The notes under the pieces were generated by a model. It did not search any database. It saw nothing but the letters and a program-made list of their open reading frames with translations, and had not been told where the DNA came from. From positions 806,001 through 870,000 of the forward strand of contig NC_009616.1 in assembly GCF_000016905.1 (NCBI RefSeq): DNA of 64,000 nucleotides, in the 5' to 3' direction. Shown one piece after another: positions 1-10,387 of this stretch (within the stretch, counting starts at the first letter, position 1; each line of letters opens with the position of its first letter). Source of the stretch: Thermosipho melanesiensis BI429. Lineage in GTDB: Bacteria; Thermotogota; Thermotogae; Thermotogales; Fervidobacteriaceae. The translations under genes were made by a program, and so were the position numbers.

Positions 1-117
1 GATGAAATGGGGTCACTTGCAGCCAAAAGAATATATGAGCTTTTAGTTGGACACGATGTTCATCCTATTTTAATATCTCTTTTTACAAAATTTATTAAAA
101 GAAAAAGTTCTATATAA
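1..117 (+). CDS. LacI-family transcriptional regulator, C-terminal fragment
   Basis: The window opens inside an open frame that ends with TAA at 115-117. The 38 visible residues (DEMGSLAAKRIYELL near the start, FTKFIKRKSSI at the end) match the last helix and strand of LacI/GalR regulators, where a G-LAA-LL segment precedes a conserved T-L--R-S ending. Only the extreme C-terminus of the sugar-binding domain is present, so effector and operator cannot be read. It lies 13 bp upstream of the GH130-GH4 pair on the same strand, so it probably controls that sugar operon. The family call rests on a short stretch and is moderate. Confidence 0.6.
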   Translation, partial: DEMGSLAAKRIYELLVGHDVHPILISLFTKFIKRKSSI

Positions 118-130
118 AGGGGGGGTTTTT

Positions 131-2444
<2,314 letters not shown>

Positions 2445-2489
2445 CGAGTTTGTAAAACAATTAACTAGCTTTTATCACAATCAATTATC

Positions 2490-2516
2490 TCCACCTTGTA
2501 AGAGGTGGAATTTCTT
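2490..2516 (+). terminator. Rho-independent terminator after GH4
   Basis: CCACCT at 2491-2496 pairs with AGGTGG at 2503-2508, extended by a T-A pair, with a 6-nt loop. A T-rich tract (AATTTCTTTATTTTA) follows. It closes the GH130-GH4 transcript. Confidence 0.65.
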
Positions 2517-2530
2517 TATTTTATTCTTCA

Positions 2531-2559
2531 TTGATTTATATTTTGTATCATATTATAAT
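2531..2559 (+). promoter_or_regulatory. Sigma-A type promoter of the dead arsR-acr3 locus
   Basis: TTGATT at 2531-2536 and TATAAT at 2554-2559 are separated by exactly 17 bp. The boxes sit 42 bp upstream of the arsR remnant ATG, with an AAGGTG SD between. The promoter looks functional although both downstream reading frames are broken. Confidence 0.6.
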
Positions 2560-2567
2560 TATATTAC

Positions 2568-2581
2568 TATATGGTCATATA
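2568..2581. promoter_or_regulatory. ArsR-type operator candidate
   Basis: TATATG at 2568-2573 and CATATA at 2576-2581 form a perfect inverted repeat with a 2-bp spacer, placed 9 bp after the -10 box. Position and TATATG core resemble the quasi-palindrome at 63560-63577 in front of the intact arsR-linked permease, which supports an ArsR/SmtB operator. Binding is inferred. Confidence 0.45.
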
Positions 2582-2600
2582 TTCTTATTAAGGTGAAAAA

Positions 2601-2873
2601 ATGATTGAAGTAATTGAAATTATAAAACTTTTTTCAAATGAAACACGGGCAAGAATATTATTTTTACTCTCAAATTCAGAACTTTGTAATTGTGATATTG
2701 AAAATATCCTTAACATAAAGCAATCCAATATTTCAAAACATCTTTCAAAACATCTTAAACAAGCTGAATTTTTGAAATTAGTTAATAAAAGAAAAAATTC
2801 CTATTGAACTTATTATTCTTTATAATTTGGAAAGGTATTAAAAAAATCCAGGCCGATGTGAAAGAGGGTAAAA
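2601..2873 (+). pseudogene. arsR-family arsenic-sensing repressor, decayed
   Basis: The open part (68 codons, to 2807) is a clear ArsR/SmtB winged helix: FSNETRARILFLL, then ELCNCDI in the place of the As(III)-binding ELCVCDL motif, then a recognition helix QSNISKHLSKHLKQ. The frame stops at a TGA where relatives have Trp: the codons read Tyr-TGA-Thr-Tyr-Tyr-Ser-Leu, matching the usual YWTYYSL strand. A TAA and a frame change follow, so the C-terminal helix is lost. An in-frame CAT inserted in the recognition helix gives the abnormal SKHLSKHLK. It precedes a broken acr3, as in ordinary ars operons. The truncated product would lack part of the dimerisation surface. Confidence 0.75.
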
Positions 2874-2875
2874 GG

Positions 2876-3905
2876 GTGAAAAAGAAAATGAAATTTTTTG
2901 AAAAGTATCTAAGTGTTTGGGTTGCACTTTGTATACTAGGTGGAGTTTTACTTGGCAAAATCCTACCACAAGTTCCAAAGACTTTAAGCAAATGGGAATA
3001 TGCAAATGTATCAATTCCAATAGCAGTTTTTATTTGGCTAATGATTTATCCCATGATGTTAAAAATAGATTCCTCAAGTATTAAGAACGTAGGAAGAAAT
3101 CCTAAGGGATTAATAATCACTTTAGTTGTAAATTGGTTAATTAAACCTTTTACAATGTATTTCATAGCTTATTTCTTTTTGGAAATATAATCGGTTCTGA
3201 AATAGCATCTAAATACGTTGCTGGAGCAGTTTTGCTTGGAGCTGCTTTATGTATAGTTGTGGTATTTGTTTGAAGTTATTTAACAAATGGAGATCCATTA
3301 TATACTCTGGTTCAGGTTGCAATAAACGATCTTACTATATTATTCGCTTTTGCTCCTATAGTTTCTTTTCTTTTGAAAGTGGAAAATATTTCCGTACCTT
3401 TTAATACACTTTTGTTCTCCATATTTATTTTTGTTCTTATTCCATTAATAGCTGCAATTATCACAAGGCAACAAGTTATCAAGAAAAAAGGTAAAAATTA
3501 TTTTGAAAGAAAATTTATACCCAATTTTTCAACAATTTCTATTATTGGTCTACTTCTTACACTAGTACTACTTTTCTCATTCCAAGGTAAAACAATTGAA
3601 AAAAATTTCGTCCATATCTTACTTATTTCAGTTCCTCTGATAATTCAAACTTTTTTATTTTCTTTATTGGTTATTTTTGGGCATATTTTTGGAAAGTTCC
3701 TCATTCAATTGCAGCTCCAGCTGCTATGATAGGTGCAAGTAATTTTTTCGAACTTGCTGTTGCAATTTCATTATTTGGTTTAAATTCAAAAGCAGCACTA
3801 GCAACTGTTGTTGGTGTACTGGTAGAGGTTCCCATTATGCTTACCTTAGTGAAAATTGCAAATGCAACTAGAAAAAAACTTGTGAAGGAAGGTGTAAGTA
3901 TATGA
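2876..3905 (+). pseudogene. ACR3-family arsenite efflux permease, decayed
   Basis: Three reading frames together give a nearly full ACR3 (bile/arsenite/riboflavin family) permease: FEKYLSVWVALCILGGVLLG and IPIAVFIWLMIYPMMLKID at the N-terminus, IGSEIASKYVAGAVLLGAA in the middle, and [24 protein letters not shown] at the C-terminus. Damage visible: a frameshift near 3181-3190, a TGA at 3271-3273 replacing the Trp of the conserved FVWSYLT segment, and a second frameshift near 3655-3663 in a T-rich run. The Cys of the family's AAPCTAM motif survives in an altered context (AALCIVV). The likely original start is GTG 2876. The end of the last frame (TGA 3903-3905) overlaps the next gene's ATG. No functional permease can be made. 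Confidence 0.85.
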
Positions 3906-4681
3906 AAAAAATAGCGTTTATTTCAGATATCCATTCAAATCTTGAAGCATTGGAAAGCGTGCTAAAAGATATAGAAAAAGAAAATGTCGATCAAACATAT
4001 TGTCTAGGCGATCTAGTTGGGTACGGCCCAAATCCAAATGAGATAATTGAACTCATTAGAAAAAAAAATATTATTACAGTTATGGGAAATTACGACGATG
4101 CAGTAGGTTATGAAAAAGAAAGCTGTGGTTGCTCATATAATCCAGGTAGGGAAACTGAAGTAGGTGATGAATCACTTTCATGGACAATTAAAAATACAAC
4201 AAAAGAAAACAAAAATTTCCTAAAATTACTACTAAAAAAATTGGTAATTGAAATAGAAGATGTAAAGATTTTACTTGTACATGGAAGTCCATTAAATTAC
4301 TTACTTGAATATGTAAAACCAGAAACAAACTCCGAAAGGTTAAAAATAATTGCAAAATCAATTGATGAAGATATAGTAATAAATGGGCATACTCATTTAA
4401 TGATGGCAAAACATTTACTTGGAAAAACTATTCTAAATCCCGGAAGTGTGGGAAGAACGAAAGATGGAAAGCCTGGAGCTACGTATTTAATATTAGAAGT
4501 AGATAAAGATGTTTTTAGTTATAGATTCAAATTTGTTGAGTACAATATAAAGAAAACAATTGAGAAAATAATAAAAGTTGGTCTTCCAGTTGAACTTGCC
4601 ACAGTGCTTGCACTTGGTAAAACTCTTGACATGGGAAAAGCAAAAAATAAAACTAATGATATAGGTTCATTTAAGGTTTAA
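3902..4681 (+). CDS. Calcineurin-like metallophosphoesterase
   Basis: This 259-residue cytoplasmic protein has all metallophosphoesterase motifs: [11 protein letters not shown] (D-x-H), [10 protein letters not shown] (GD), MGNYDDA (GN-D), LVHGSP and INGHTHLMM (GHTH). Such enzymes coordinate two metals and hydrolyse phosphodiesters or phosphomonoesters; the substrate here is unknown. About 45 residues after the fold ([14 protein letters not shown] onward) are typical of one bacterial subgroup. The ATG at 3902 overlaps the stop of the decayed acr3 frame (ATGA), so the gene was the third cistron of an ars operon and may still be driven by that promoter. Its last codons overlap the convergent mutL by 4 bp. 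Confidence 0.85.
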   Translation: MKKIAFISDIHSNLEALESVLKDIEKENVDQTYCLGDLVGYGPNPNEIIELIRKKNIITVMGNYDDAVGYEKESCGCSYNPGRETEVGDESLSWTIKNTTKENKNFLKLLLKKLVIEIEDVKILLVHGSPLNYLLEYVKPETNSERLKIIAKSIDEDIVINGHTHLMMAKHLLGKTILNPGSVGRTKDGKPGATYLILEVDKDVFSYRFKFVEYNIKKTIEKIIKVGLPVELATVLALGKTLDMGKAKNKTNDIGSFKV

Positions 4682-6333
4682 GTTCTTTCAAAAAAACTAT
4701 CCAACTCTTTATATGTAATTTTTAAAAACAAAGGTCTTCCATGGGGACAGGTTGTAAGTCCTCTTTTTAATACCTCTTCAACTAATTGTTTCGCTTCACT
4801 TTCTAAGATATCATAACCCGTCTTCACCGCTTTTTTACAAGCTTTATCTGCTATTATATGTTTCATACTTTTTGGATTTTCTCCCAGAATTCTGTATTCA
4901 TCCAATATTTCCATTAAAACTTCCACAACATCAGAAGGTTTAATAAAAGACGGTATTGATAGAACAATTATCTTTTCTTTATCTATCTTAATATTAAACC
5001 CAAATCGTTTAAAATCTTCCTTTCTTCCTTCTGCTATCTGCAAAAAACTTTTCCCAATCTTTATTTCAATGGGTATCATTAAATCTAATCTTTCAACCTT
5101 TTCATCTAATTGTTTAATAATATTATCGTACAATATCCTTTCATGAGCGGCATGAAAATCCATAATATATATTCCATCATTAGATTCAAATAACACATAC
5201 CTTTTTTTTAACACAACAATATCTCTTTTTACTTCTAATTGCTTTTTTTCCACATTAAACAACATATTCTTTTCTATATTAGTTTGAAAGGGCTTACTTT
5301 TGGGTCCATAAGCATAATTTAATTTATTCTCATTAACTGTATTTTGCTCCTTTTTAACAAATATCTTTTTTGAAACAAATTTTTTTATTCCTTCTCTAAC
5401 TGTTCTTGTAATATCAGAATAAATTACATTGGGATTAGAAAATTTTACTTCCAATTTCTGTGGATGCACGTTAACATCTACAAACCTAGGTGGAACCTCT
5501 ATAAATAAAACACCATATGGATGTTTTAAGAGTGCTTCTCCATATCCCGTTTCAAAAATATAGTAAAGCATTTTATCTATAACAAACCTTTTTTGGACAA
5601 AAAATATCTGCCCAGTACGATTATTTCTATAATAACTTGGTGAAGATATAATCCCCTTTACATACTTTCCTGAAACTTCTGTAAATTCTCTGACTTCTGG
5701 AAATATTAACCTAAACCTATCTTCTAGATTACCTTTAACTGCATTGTATACAACTTCACCATCAGACTTTAAAACAATTTCCACATCGGGATTTCCAAGT
5801 AGAAATTTCTCAACATATTCCACCACATATCTTTTTTCCACATTATCTGACTTTAAAAATTTTCTACGTGCAGGAACGTTGAAAAACAGGTCATATACCT
5901 CAACAATTGTTCCTTTTTCACTAGTTGGATATTCTTTTATATCCTTTATCTTTCCACCTATTACTTCTAATCTATTTGATTCTTTACCATCATTGGAAGT
6001 AATCACTAATTTACTCACTTTCGAAATAGAAGAAAGTGCTTCTCCTCTAAATCCAAAAGAGTACAAGTTATATATATCTTCAAAATCTTCTATCTTACTA
6101 GTTGTATGCTCTTCAATAGAAAGGAGAAGGTCGTCTCTTGACATACCTTCTCCATTATCTTTCACTTTTATATAACTTTTTCCTCCATTCAAAATTTCAA
6201 TTTCTATCTTTGTTGCGCTTGCATCCAATGCATTTTCAACCAATTCCTTTACAACCGAAAATGGCCCTGCAACGGCCTCTCCAGCAGCAATACGTGAAAC
6301 TACATTTTTATCCAGTTTCTTTATTTTTCCCAT
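4678..6333 (-). CDS. mutL: DNA mismatch repair protein MutL
   Basis: This 551-residue protein has the N-terminal GHKL ATPase motifs of MutL: ELVENALDASAT, KVKDNGEGM, TTSKI and GFRGEALSSIS. A C-terminal dimerisation/endonuclease domain follows a short charged linker. The C-terminus carries metal-site motifs of nicking MutL proteins: DFHAAHERILYD, ACKKAVK and CPHGRP. The canonical DQHA-x2-E-x4-E motif ends here with Asp instead of Glu. MutL couples MutS mismatch recognition to strand incision. It is the last gene of the minus-strand run and its ATG lies directly after the GH13 stop. Its end overlaps the convergent phosphoesterase gene. Confidence 0.95.
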   Translation of the reverse strand: MGKIKKLDKNVVSRIAAGEAVAGPFSVVKELVENALDASATKIEIEILNGGKSYIKVKDNGEGMSRDDLLLSIEEHTTSKIEDFEDIYNLYSFGFRGEALSSISKVSKLVITSNDGKESNRLEVIGGKIKDIKEYPTSEKGTIVEVYDLFFNVPARRKFLKSDNVEKRYVVEYVEKFLLGNPDVEIVLKSDGEVVYNAVKGNLEDRFRLIFPEVREFTEVSGKYVKGIISSPSYYRNNRTGQIFFVQKRFVIDKMLYYIFETGYGEALLKHPYGVLFIEVPPRFVDVNVHPQKLEVKFSNPNVIYSDITRTVREGIKKFVSKKIFVKKEQNTVNENKLNYAYGPKSKPFQTNIEKNMLFNVEKKQLEVKRDIVVLKKRYVLFESNDGIYIMDFHAAHERILYDNIIKQLDEKVERLDLMIPIEIKIGKSFLQIAEGRKEDFKRFGFNIKIDKEKIIVLSIPSFIKPSDVVEVLMEILDEYRILGENPKSMKHIIADKACKKAVKTGYDILESEAKQLVEEVLKRGLTTCPHGRPLFLKITYKELDSFFERT

Positions 6334-7701
6334 TTAAAACACCTTAGACTCAAATGGTTTTAACTTTATTCCTTCAAATTCCTCCTTATGGCCAGCTACA
6401 TTATGATAAACCCTGAACGCCTTGTTTCCATTGGTTACTGTGTATGCTACAACAAATTCGCTTGTTTTTAAATCTTCAATCCATGAGTTTGTTAACCAAC
6501 TATTTTCTTTTCTAAATCTTATCCAACCCTTTACTGTATTTAATAAACTATCTTCTCTTTTTAATTGTTCCTCAACAGATACTCCCGTAAATGCACGGTT
6601 AAAACCCACAGATTTCCAAAGTGTCTGACCATCACCTGAAAGTGAAGCATACCATGGCATAGGTTCTATAACACTTTCGGTAAAATATGGATCGTATATA
6701 CCTTTCATTCCAATTTCATCACCGTAGTATATAAATGGAATGCCAGGAGTTGTAAGAAGCATCGCAAAAAATACTTTTCTTTGTTCTTGTGATGTTATTG
6801 CAGAAGCTAATCTTGTCATATCGTGATTTCCCGAAAAATTGGAAGGAATATATAAATTTCTATTATCCGTAAGTGTTCTAGAAAAACAATCCCATATCTT
6901 GTGTGTGTATCCGTTAGTTATAGATTCCCTTAAAGCCTCAGTAAAGTAAAAATTAAAAGAACAACCTATAACCTTCGCATATTCCATAACTATCTCTGGA
7001 TCATCCCACACCTCAGTCACGGCAAATACATCTTCTTTTATATTCCTTGCCTTTTCCATTACCTTTTTCCAAAATTGTATATTCTTTTCATGGTTGTAAG
7101 AAAATCTTTTTTTATCTAAATCATAATCATAAATATGTTTTGCAGCATCAAATCTAAATCCATCGACTCCCAAGTTAAGCCAGAACTCTATTATTTTTAG
7201 TGCTTCCTCTATAACTTCCTCATTTTCATAATTTAAATCAGGCGAAGAACCTCCAAAGACACCATAATACCATTCTCCCTTGTATGGATGCCATATAACT
7301 TCTTCGTCCCAAGGTCTTTTCTCGTTTAAATCCACATCTTTATCTGCCCATAAAAAATAATCTTTGTACTTTCTATCACCTTCTAAAGCAGCTTTAAACC
7401 AAGGATGTCTAGAAGATACGTGATTTAAAGGTAAATCAATAGCAATCCTTATCCCATTTTCATGTAAAACATTAACCATCTCTTTAAACTCTTTTTGTGT
7501 TCCATAAGATAAATTTGTATCGTAAAAATCGATAATGTCATATCCATGGTAACTTGGCGCTTTAAAATGCGGCATAATCCAAATAAGGTCAACTCCCAAA
7601 TCTTTCAAATAAGAAACAGAATTTGTAATCCCTTTAAAATCACCTATTCCATCCTCATTTGAATCGTAAAAAGAGCGGATATAAATTTCATAACCTATCA
7701 T
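6334..7701 (-). CDS. GH13 family alpha-glucosidase / alpha-amylase, cytoplasmic
   Basis: The protein has about 455 residues and no signal peptide. The (beta/alpha)8 barrel shows GH13 regions I-IV: IDLPLNHVS, DGFRFDAAKHI with the nucleophile Asp, AVTEVWD with the acid/base Glu, and FSGNHDMTR with the transition-state Asp. The start at 7701 was chosen because AAGGAGGAG lies 4 bp upstream; an in-frame ATG at 7725 would overlap the upstream gene and has no SD. The SD overlaps the stop of the phosphoesterase gene, so translation is probably coupled. It likely cleaves maltooligosaccharides brought into the cell. Placement between a phosphoesterase and mutL suggests operon packing and no clear functional link. 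Confidence 0.85.
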   Translation of the reverse strand: MIGYEIYIRSFYDSNEDGIGDFKGITNSVSYLKDLGVDLIWIMPHFKAPSYHGYDIIDFYDTNLSYGTQKEFKEMVNVLHENGIRIAIDLPLNHVSSRHPWFKAALEGDRKYKDYFLWADKDVDLNEKRPWDEEVIWHPYKGEWYYGVFGGSSPDLNYENEEVIEEALKIIEFWLNLGVDGFRFDAAKHIYDYDLDKKRFSYNHEKNIQFWKKVMEKARNIKEDVFAVTEVWDDPEIVMEYAKVIGCSFNFYFTEALRESITNGYTHKIWDCFSRTLTDNRNLYIPSNFSGNHDMTRLASAITSQEQRKVFFAMLLTTPGIPFIYYGDEIGMKGIYDPYFTESVIEPMPWYASLSGDGQTLWKSVGFNRAFTGVSVEEQLKREDSLLNTVKGWIRFRKENSWLTNSWIEDLKTSEFVVAYTVTNGNKAFRVYHNVAGHKEEFEGIKLKPFESKVF

Positions 7702-7702
7702 C

Positions 7703-8170
7703 TTACTCCTCCTTAAAAACTTCAAATTTTAATGTATCACCAATATCAATTATACCGTAAGTTTCCATGGCTGTCCCTGGATTTATGAAACGCTTTCCAT
7801 GGAAAAACCTATCCTCAGGAACATGACTATGTCCAAATAATACAACATTAACATCTTCACTAAACCAATTTACAATCCTTTCAGGAATTCCCACATGTGA
7901 ACCACTACCATGGGTAAGTCCAATTACAAATTTCCCAATCTTTACCACACGTTGTGGTGGTAAATACCCCTTTACATCATATTCATCCATATTCCCCGAA
8001 ACAGCGAAAAAACTTCTATTTAACGATTGAAGAAAAAGAACAGTTTCTAAATCAACAAAATCTCCCAAAGCAAAAACGCCATCACATACTTTTGCAAGTT
8101 CAATTATCTTCGGATGAATTTCCCTATTTCGAGTGGGAATATGCAAATCAGAAATTACTAAAAACTTCAC
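7703..8170 (-). CDS. YfcE/MJ0936-like metallophosphodiesterase
   Basis: This compact metallophosphoesterase of about 155 residues has the motifs ISDLHIP, ALGDFVD, SGNMDEYD, LTHGSGSHVG and FGHSHVPE. It belongs to the short YfcE/MJ0936 group, whose members hydrolyse phosphodiesters with Mn2+ or Ni2+. The natural substrate is not known for most of them. The start GTG at 8170 is preferred because AGGGAG lies 8 bp upstream; a GTG three codons earlier sits too close to that SD. It lies between the HD-GYP and GH13 genes in one transcription unit. Proximity to two cyclic-di-GMP genes makes a linear dinucleotide substrate imaginable, but nothing in the sequence shows it. Confidence 0.85.
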   Translation of the reverse strand: MKFLVISDLHIPTRNREIHPKIIELAKVCDGVFALGDFVDLETVLFLQSLNRSFFAVSGNMDEYDVKGYLPPQRVVKIGKFVIGLTHGSGSHVGIPERIVNWFSEDVNVVLFGHSHVPEDRFFHGKRFINPGTAMETYGIIDIGDTLKFEVFKEE

Positions 8171-8182
8171 ACAATCCACTCC

Positions 8183-9409
8183 CTATATAGTTATTCCCCT
8201 TACAAATTGATCTATATTTTTCTGAACATCTGAAACATAAGATATATTCTTAAAATCAATATCTTTTTTTATTACCTCACTTAACACATCAACCGCTTCT
8301 TTACTTAGTACACCCTTTTTAGCTGTTTCATAAGTTATTTCAAAAGCTTTTTCTTTTGAAAACCCTTCTCTGTAAGGCCTATCTTCCAAAAGTGCAGAAA
8401 AATAATCTGCAACCTGCAAAATCTTATCTTCAAAGCTAAAATCATCTTCTTTTAACTTCAACGGATATCCTGAACCATCTATTCTTTCCTGATGCCTTAC
8501 AGCAGGTTTAAACCAATTTTTATCCGAATAATTTCTCAAAATTATCATAGAATAATACACATGTTTTTTCATTATTTTCATTTCGTTATCATTCAATTTC
8601 CCTTTTTTTTCTAAAATACTTACCGGTGTAGTAATTTTCCCAATGTCATGAAACAATCCCGCTAAAAATAAATTTTCATCATCCAAAGAAGCAATCTTAG
8701 CCATTTCACGAGCAACAGTTGCCACTCTCCAAGAATGATCTTTTGTAAACTTGCTTTTAGTATCAACAATAAAAGAGATCAAAATTCCTATATCAACAAA
8801 ATTTCTTTCAGCGGTTTCTATCATAAATTCTTCTATTAACTCTTCTTTTAATACTCTATTTTTTATATCATCCAACATCCAAATTACAAATTCTTTTTTT
8901 ATGCAATTTATTGCTGCATCGAATACTTTTTCAAAAAAACGGTTTTTTATAGACAAAATGGGAAAAAATAGATCTTCAAAATCAACATTTTCGTTTATAA
9001 AATGATACTTAGATATTTCTTCCGAAATTGATATAATATTAGCATAAATATCGCTTTCTACCCTTTCATCTAAAAATTTTGGAACAGCATGGTGTTTCAA
9101 AATAATATCAGAATATTCTTTTAAAAATTCTATTTGGCTAATAATAAAGCTTCCAATAATAGTATGCATCCTTGTAAGTTCATCCAAACTTGATACATCA
9201 TGCATAACTAAATACGAGGAATTAATGTCATCTAACACAAATCCCTCATGAGGAACCAAAACTCCTATATCATGCAAATATCCAGCAATAAAAGCTTTTT
9301 TGTAATCAAGCAACAATTCCCTAGCAATTTCCGAAGAGAGAAAGGCAACTTGAAGAGAATGAACTCCAAAATTTGGAATTAAATTTATTGTGTTAAAAAG
9401 TATTCTCAT
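8183..9409 (-). CDS. HD-GYP domain protein (c-di-GMP phosphodiesterase type)
   Basis: This 408-residue protein has two HD-type halves. The N-terminal half has a partial HD site (YLHDIGVL and LKHHAVP). The C-terminal half has the full HD-GYP set: FLAGLFHDIGKI, KKHVYYSM, RHQERIDGSGYP and ILQVADYFSAL. HD-GYP enzymes bind two or three metals and cleave c-di-GMP to GMP. No membrane segment or receiver domain is visible, so it is a soluble enzyme. It starts at ATG 9409 behind GGGAG, 3 bp after the diguanylate cyclase gene ends. Synthesis and degradation of the second messenger are therefore probably co-expressed. The N-terminal HD half may be a sensor or a degenerate duplicate. Confidence 0.85.
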   Translation of the reverse strand: MRILFNTINLIPNFGVHSLQVAFLSSEIARELLLDYKKAFIAGYLHDIGVLVPHEGFVLDDINSSYLVMHDVSSLDELTRMHTIIGSFIISQIEFLKEYSDIILKHHAVPKFLDERVESDIYANIISISEEISKYHFINENVDFEDLFFPILSIKNRFFEKVFDAAINCIKKEFVIWMLDDIKNRVLKEELIEEFMIETAERNFVDIGILISFIVDTKSKFTKDHSWRVATVAREMAKIASLDDENLFLAGLFHDIGKITTPVSILEKKGKLNDNEMKIMKKHVYYSMIILRNYSDKNWFKPAVRHQERIDGSGYPLKLKEDDFSFEDKILQVADYFSALLEDRPYREGFSKEKAFEITYETAKKGVLSKEAVDVLSEVIKKDIDFKNISYVSDVQKNIDQFVRGITI

Positions 9410-9412
9410 TCT

Positions 9413-10387
9413 TTACTCCCTTTTTACCCCTTTGTCCCTGTACATTCTAAGGTCGGCTATATGGAGTATTTCCCATAAACTATCTCCTTCATCTGGAAAA
9501 ATAGCATATCCACAAGAAATACCTATGTTTATCCTCTTTCCTTCAATTATTATATCATATTTTTTTATAATTTCTTTAACTCTATTTAATATTGTATCAA
9601 CTTTATCCACATTTTTCGTAATAATTATAAATTCATCCCCACCATACCGTGCTATCTCATCTTCGTTTTTTAAAACATTCTTCATACGTTTTGCCACTAT
9701 TTTTATTACTTTATCACCGAACTTATGACCATAATTATCATTTACCTCTTTAAACTTATCTAAATCACAAAATATGACTCCTACCCTATTTTTATTTTCC
9801 TCAAAGAATTCCTCTATAAAATGTCTATTTTTTAATCCTGTTAATTGGTCAATATACTTTTGATAAAATAATTCCCTAAGCTGCTTAAAATCCGAAGAAA
9901 ATCTTGAAAAATTCTCTTGAAATTTATCCAAAAATAGTTTTTCTTTAAATGTAAGTTTTTTTGTTCTAAAGTAATCCAAATTTAAAACTCCATATATCTT
10001 TGAATCAAAAAATAGTGGAACTCCTATCCAAGAAGTAATTTTTAAGTTTGGAAACCACGCACTTGTCTTTGAAACATCTTTTACATATTTCCATTTTTTT
10101 GTTTTCATAACAACGTTGTAAAGAGCAAACGGTTGGTTAGACAATTTTTTTTCGATACTTTTAATATCGTATTTATTGTAAAAATTAGATAAAACAACAT
10201 ATTTTGGTCTATCTTCTTCCACCTCTAGAACAGACCATGCGTCAAATTTTAAAAATGGCTGAGTCTTAGTCATAAGTTTATGAAAAAACTCATTTACCTT
10301 TCCATTTTTTAAAACTTCTACACTAGTTTCCAAAATAATTTTAGCTGTTAAAAGATCGGAATACTTTAAAAAATAATTAAACAACAT
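9413..10387 (-). CDS. GAF-GGDEF diguanylate cyclase, soluble
   Basis: Residues of about 25-165 form a GAF sensor (ending SWIGVPLFFDSKIYGVLNLDYF). A GGDEF domain follows, with DQLTGLKNRHF, FCDLDKFKEVND and an intact active site RYGGDEF. The usual RxxD product-inhibition site five residues before GGDEF reads KxxD, so feedback by c-di-GMP may be weakened. No membrane segment is seen. The start is uncertain: ATG 10387 is only 3 bp after a GGAGG, while the next codon, TTG 10384, has better spacing. Both lie just past the radical SAM stop. With the HD-GYP gene it forms a make/break pair. It is the only undamaged GGDEF gene in the window. Confidence 0.85.
   Translation of the reverse strand: MLFNYFLKYSDLLTAKIILETSVEVLKNGKVNEFFHKLMTKTQPFLKFDAWSVLEVEEDRPKYVVLSNFYNKYDIKSIEKKLSNQPFALYNVVMKTKKWKYVKDVSKTSAWFPNLKITSWIGVPLFFDSKIYGVLNLDYFRTKKLTFKEKLFLDKFQENFSRFSSDFKQLRELFYQKYIDQLTGLKNRHFIEEFFEENKNRVGVIFCDLDKFKEVNDNYGHKFGDKVIKIVAKRMKNVLKNEDEIARYGGDEFIIITKNVDKVDTILNRVKEIIKKYDIIIEGKRINIGISCGYAIFPDEGDSLWEILHIADLRMYRDKGVKRE

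Noticed and set aside
2601-3905. UGA read as tryptophan in arsR and acr3
   Set aside because: Intact genes use TGG for Trp throughout and TGA as a normal stop (for example the GH4 gene at 2442-2444). The same loci also carry frameshifts, so decay is the simpler explanation.
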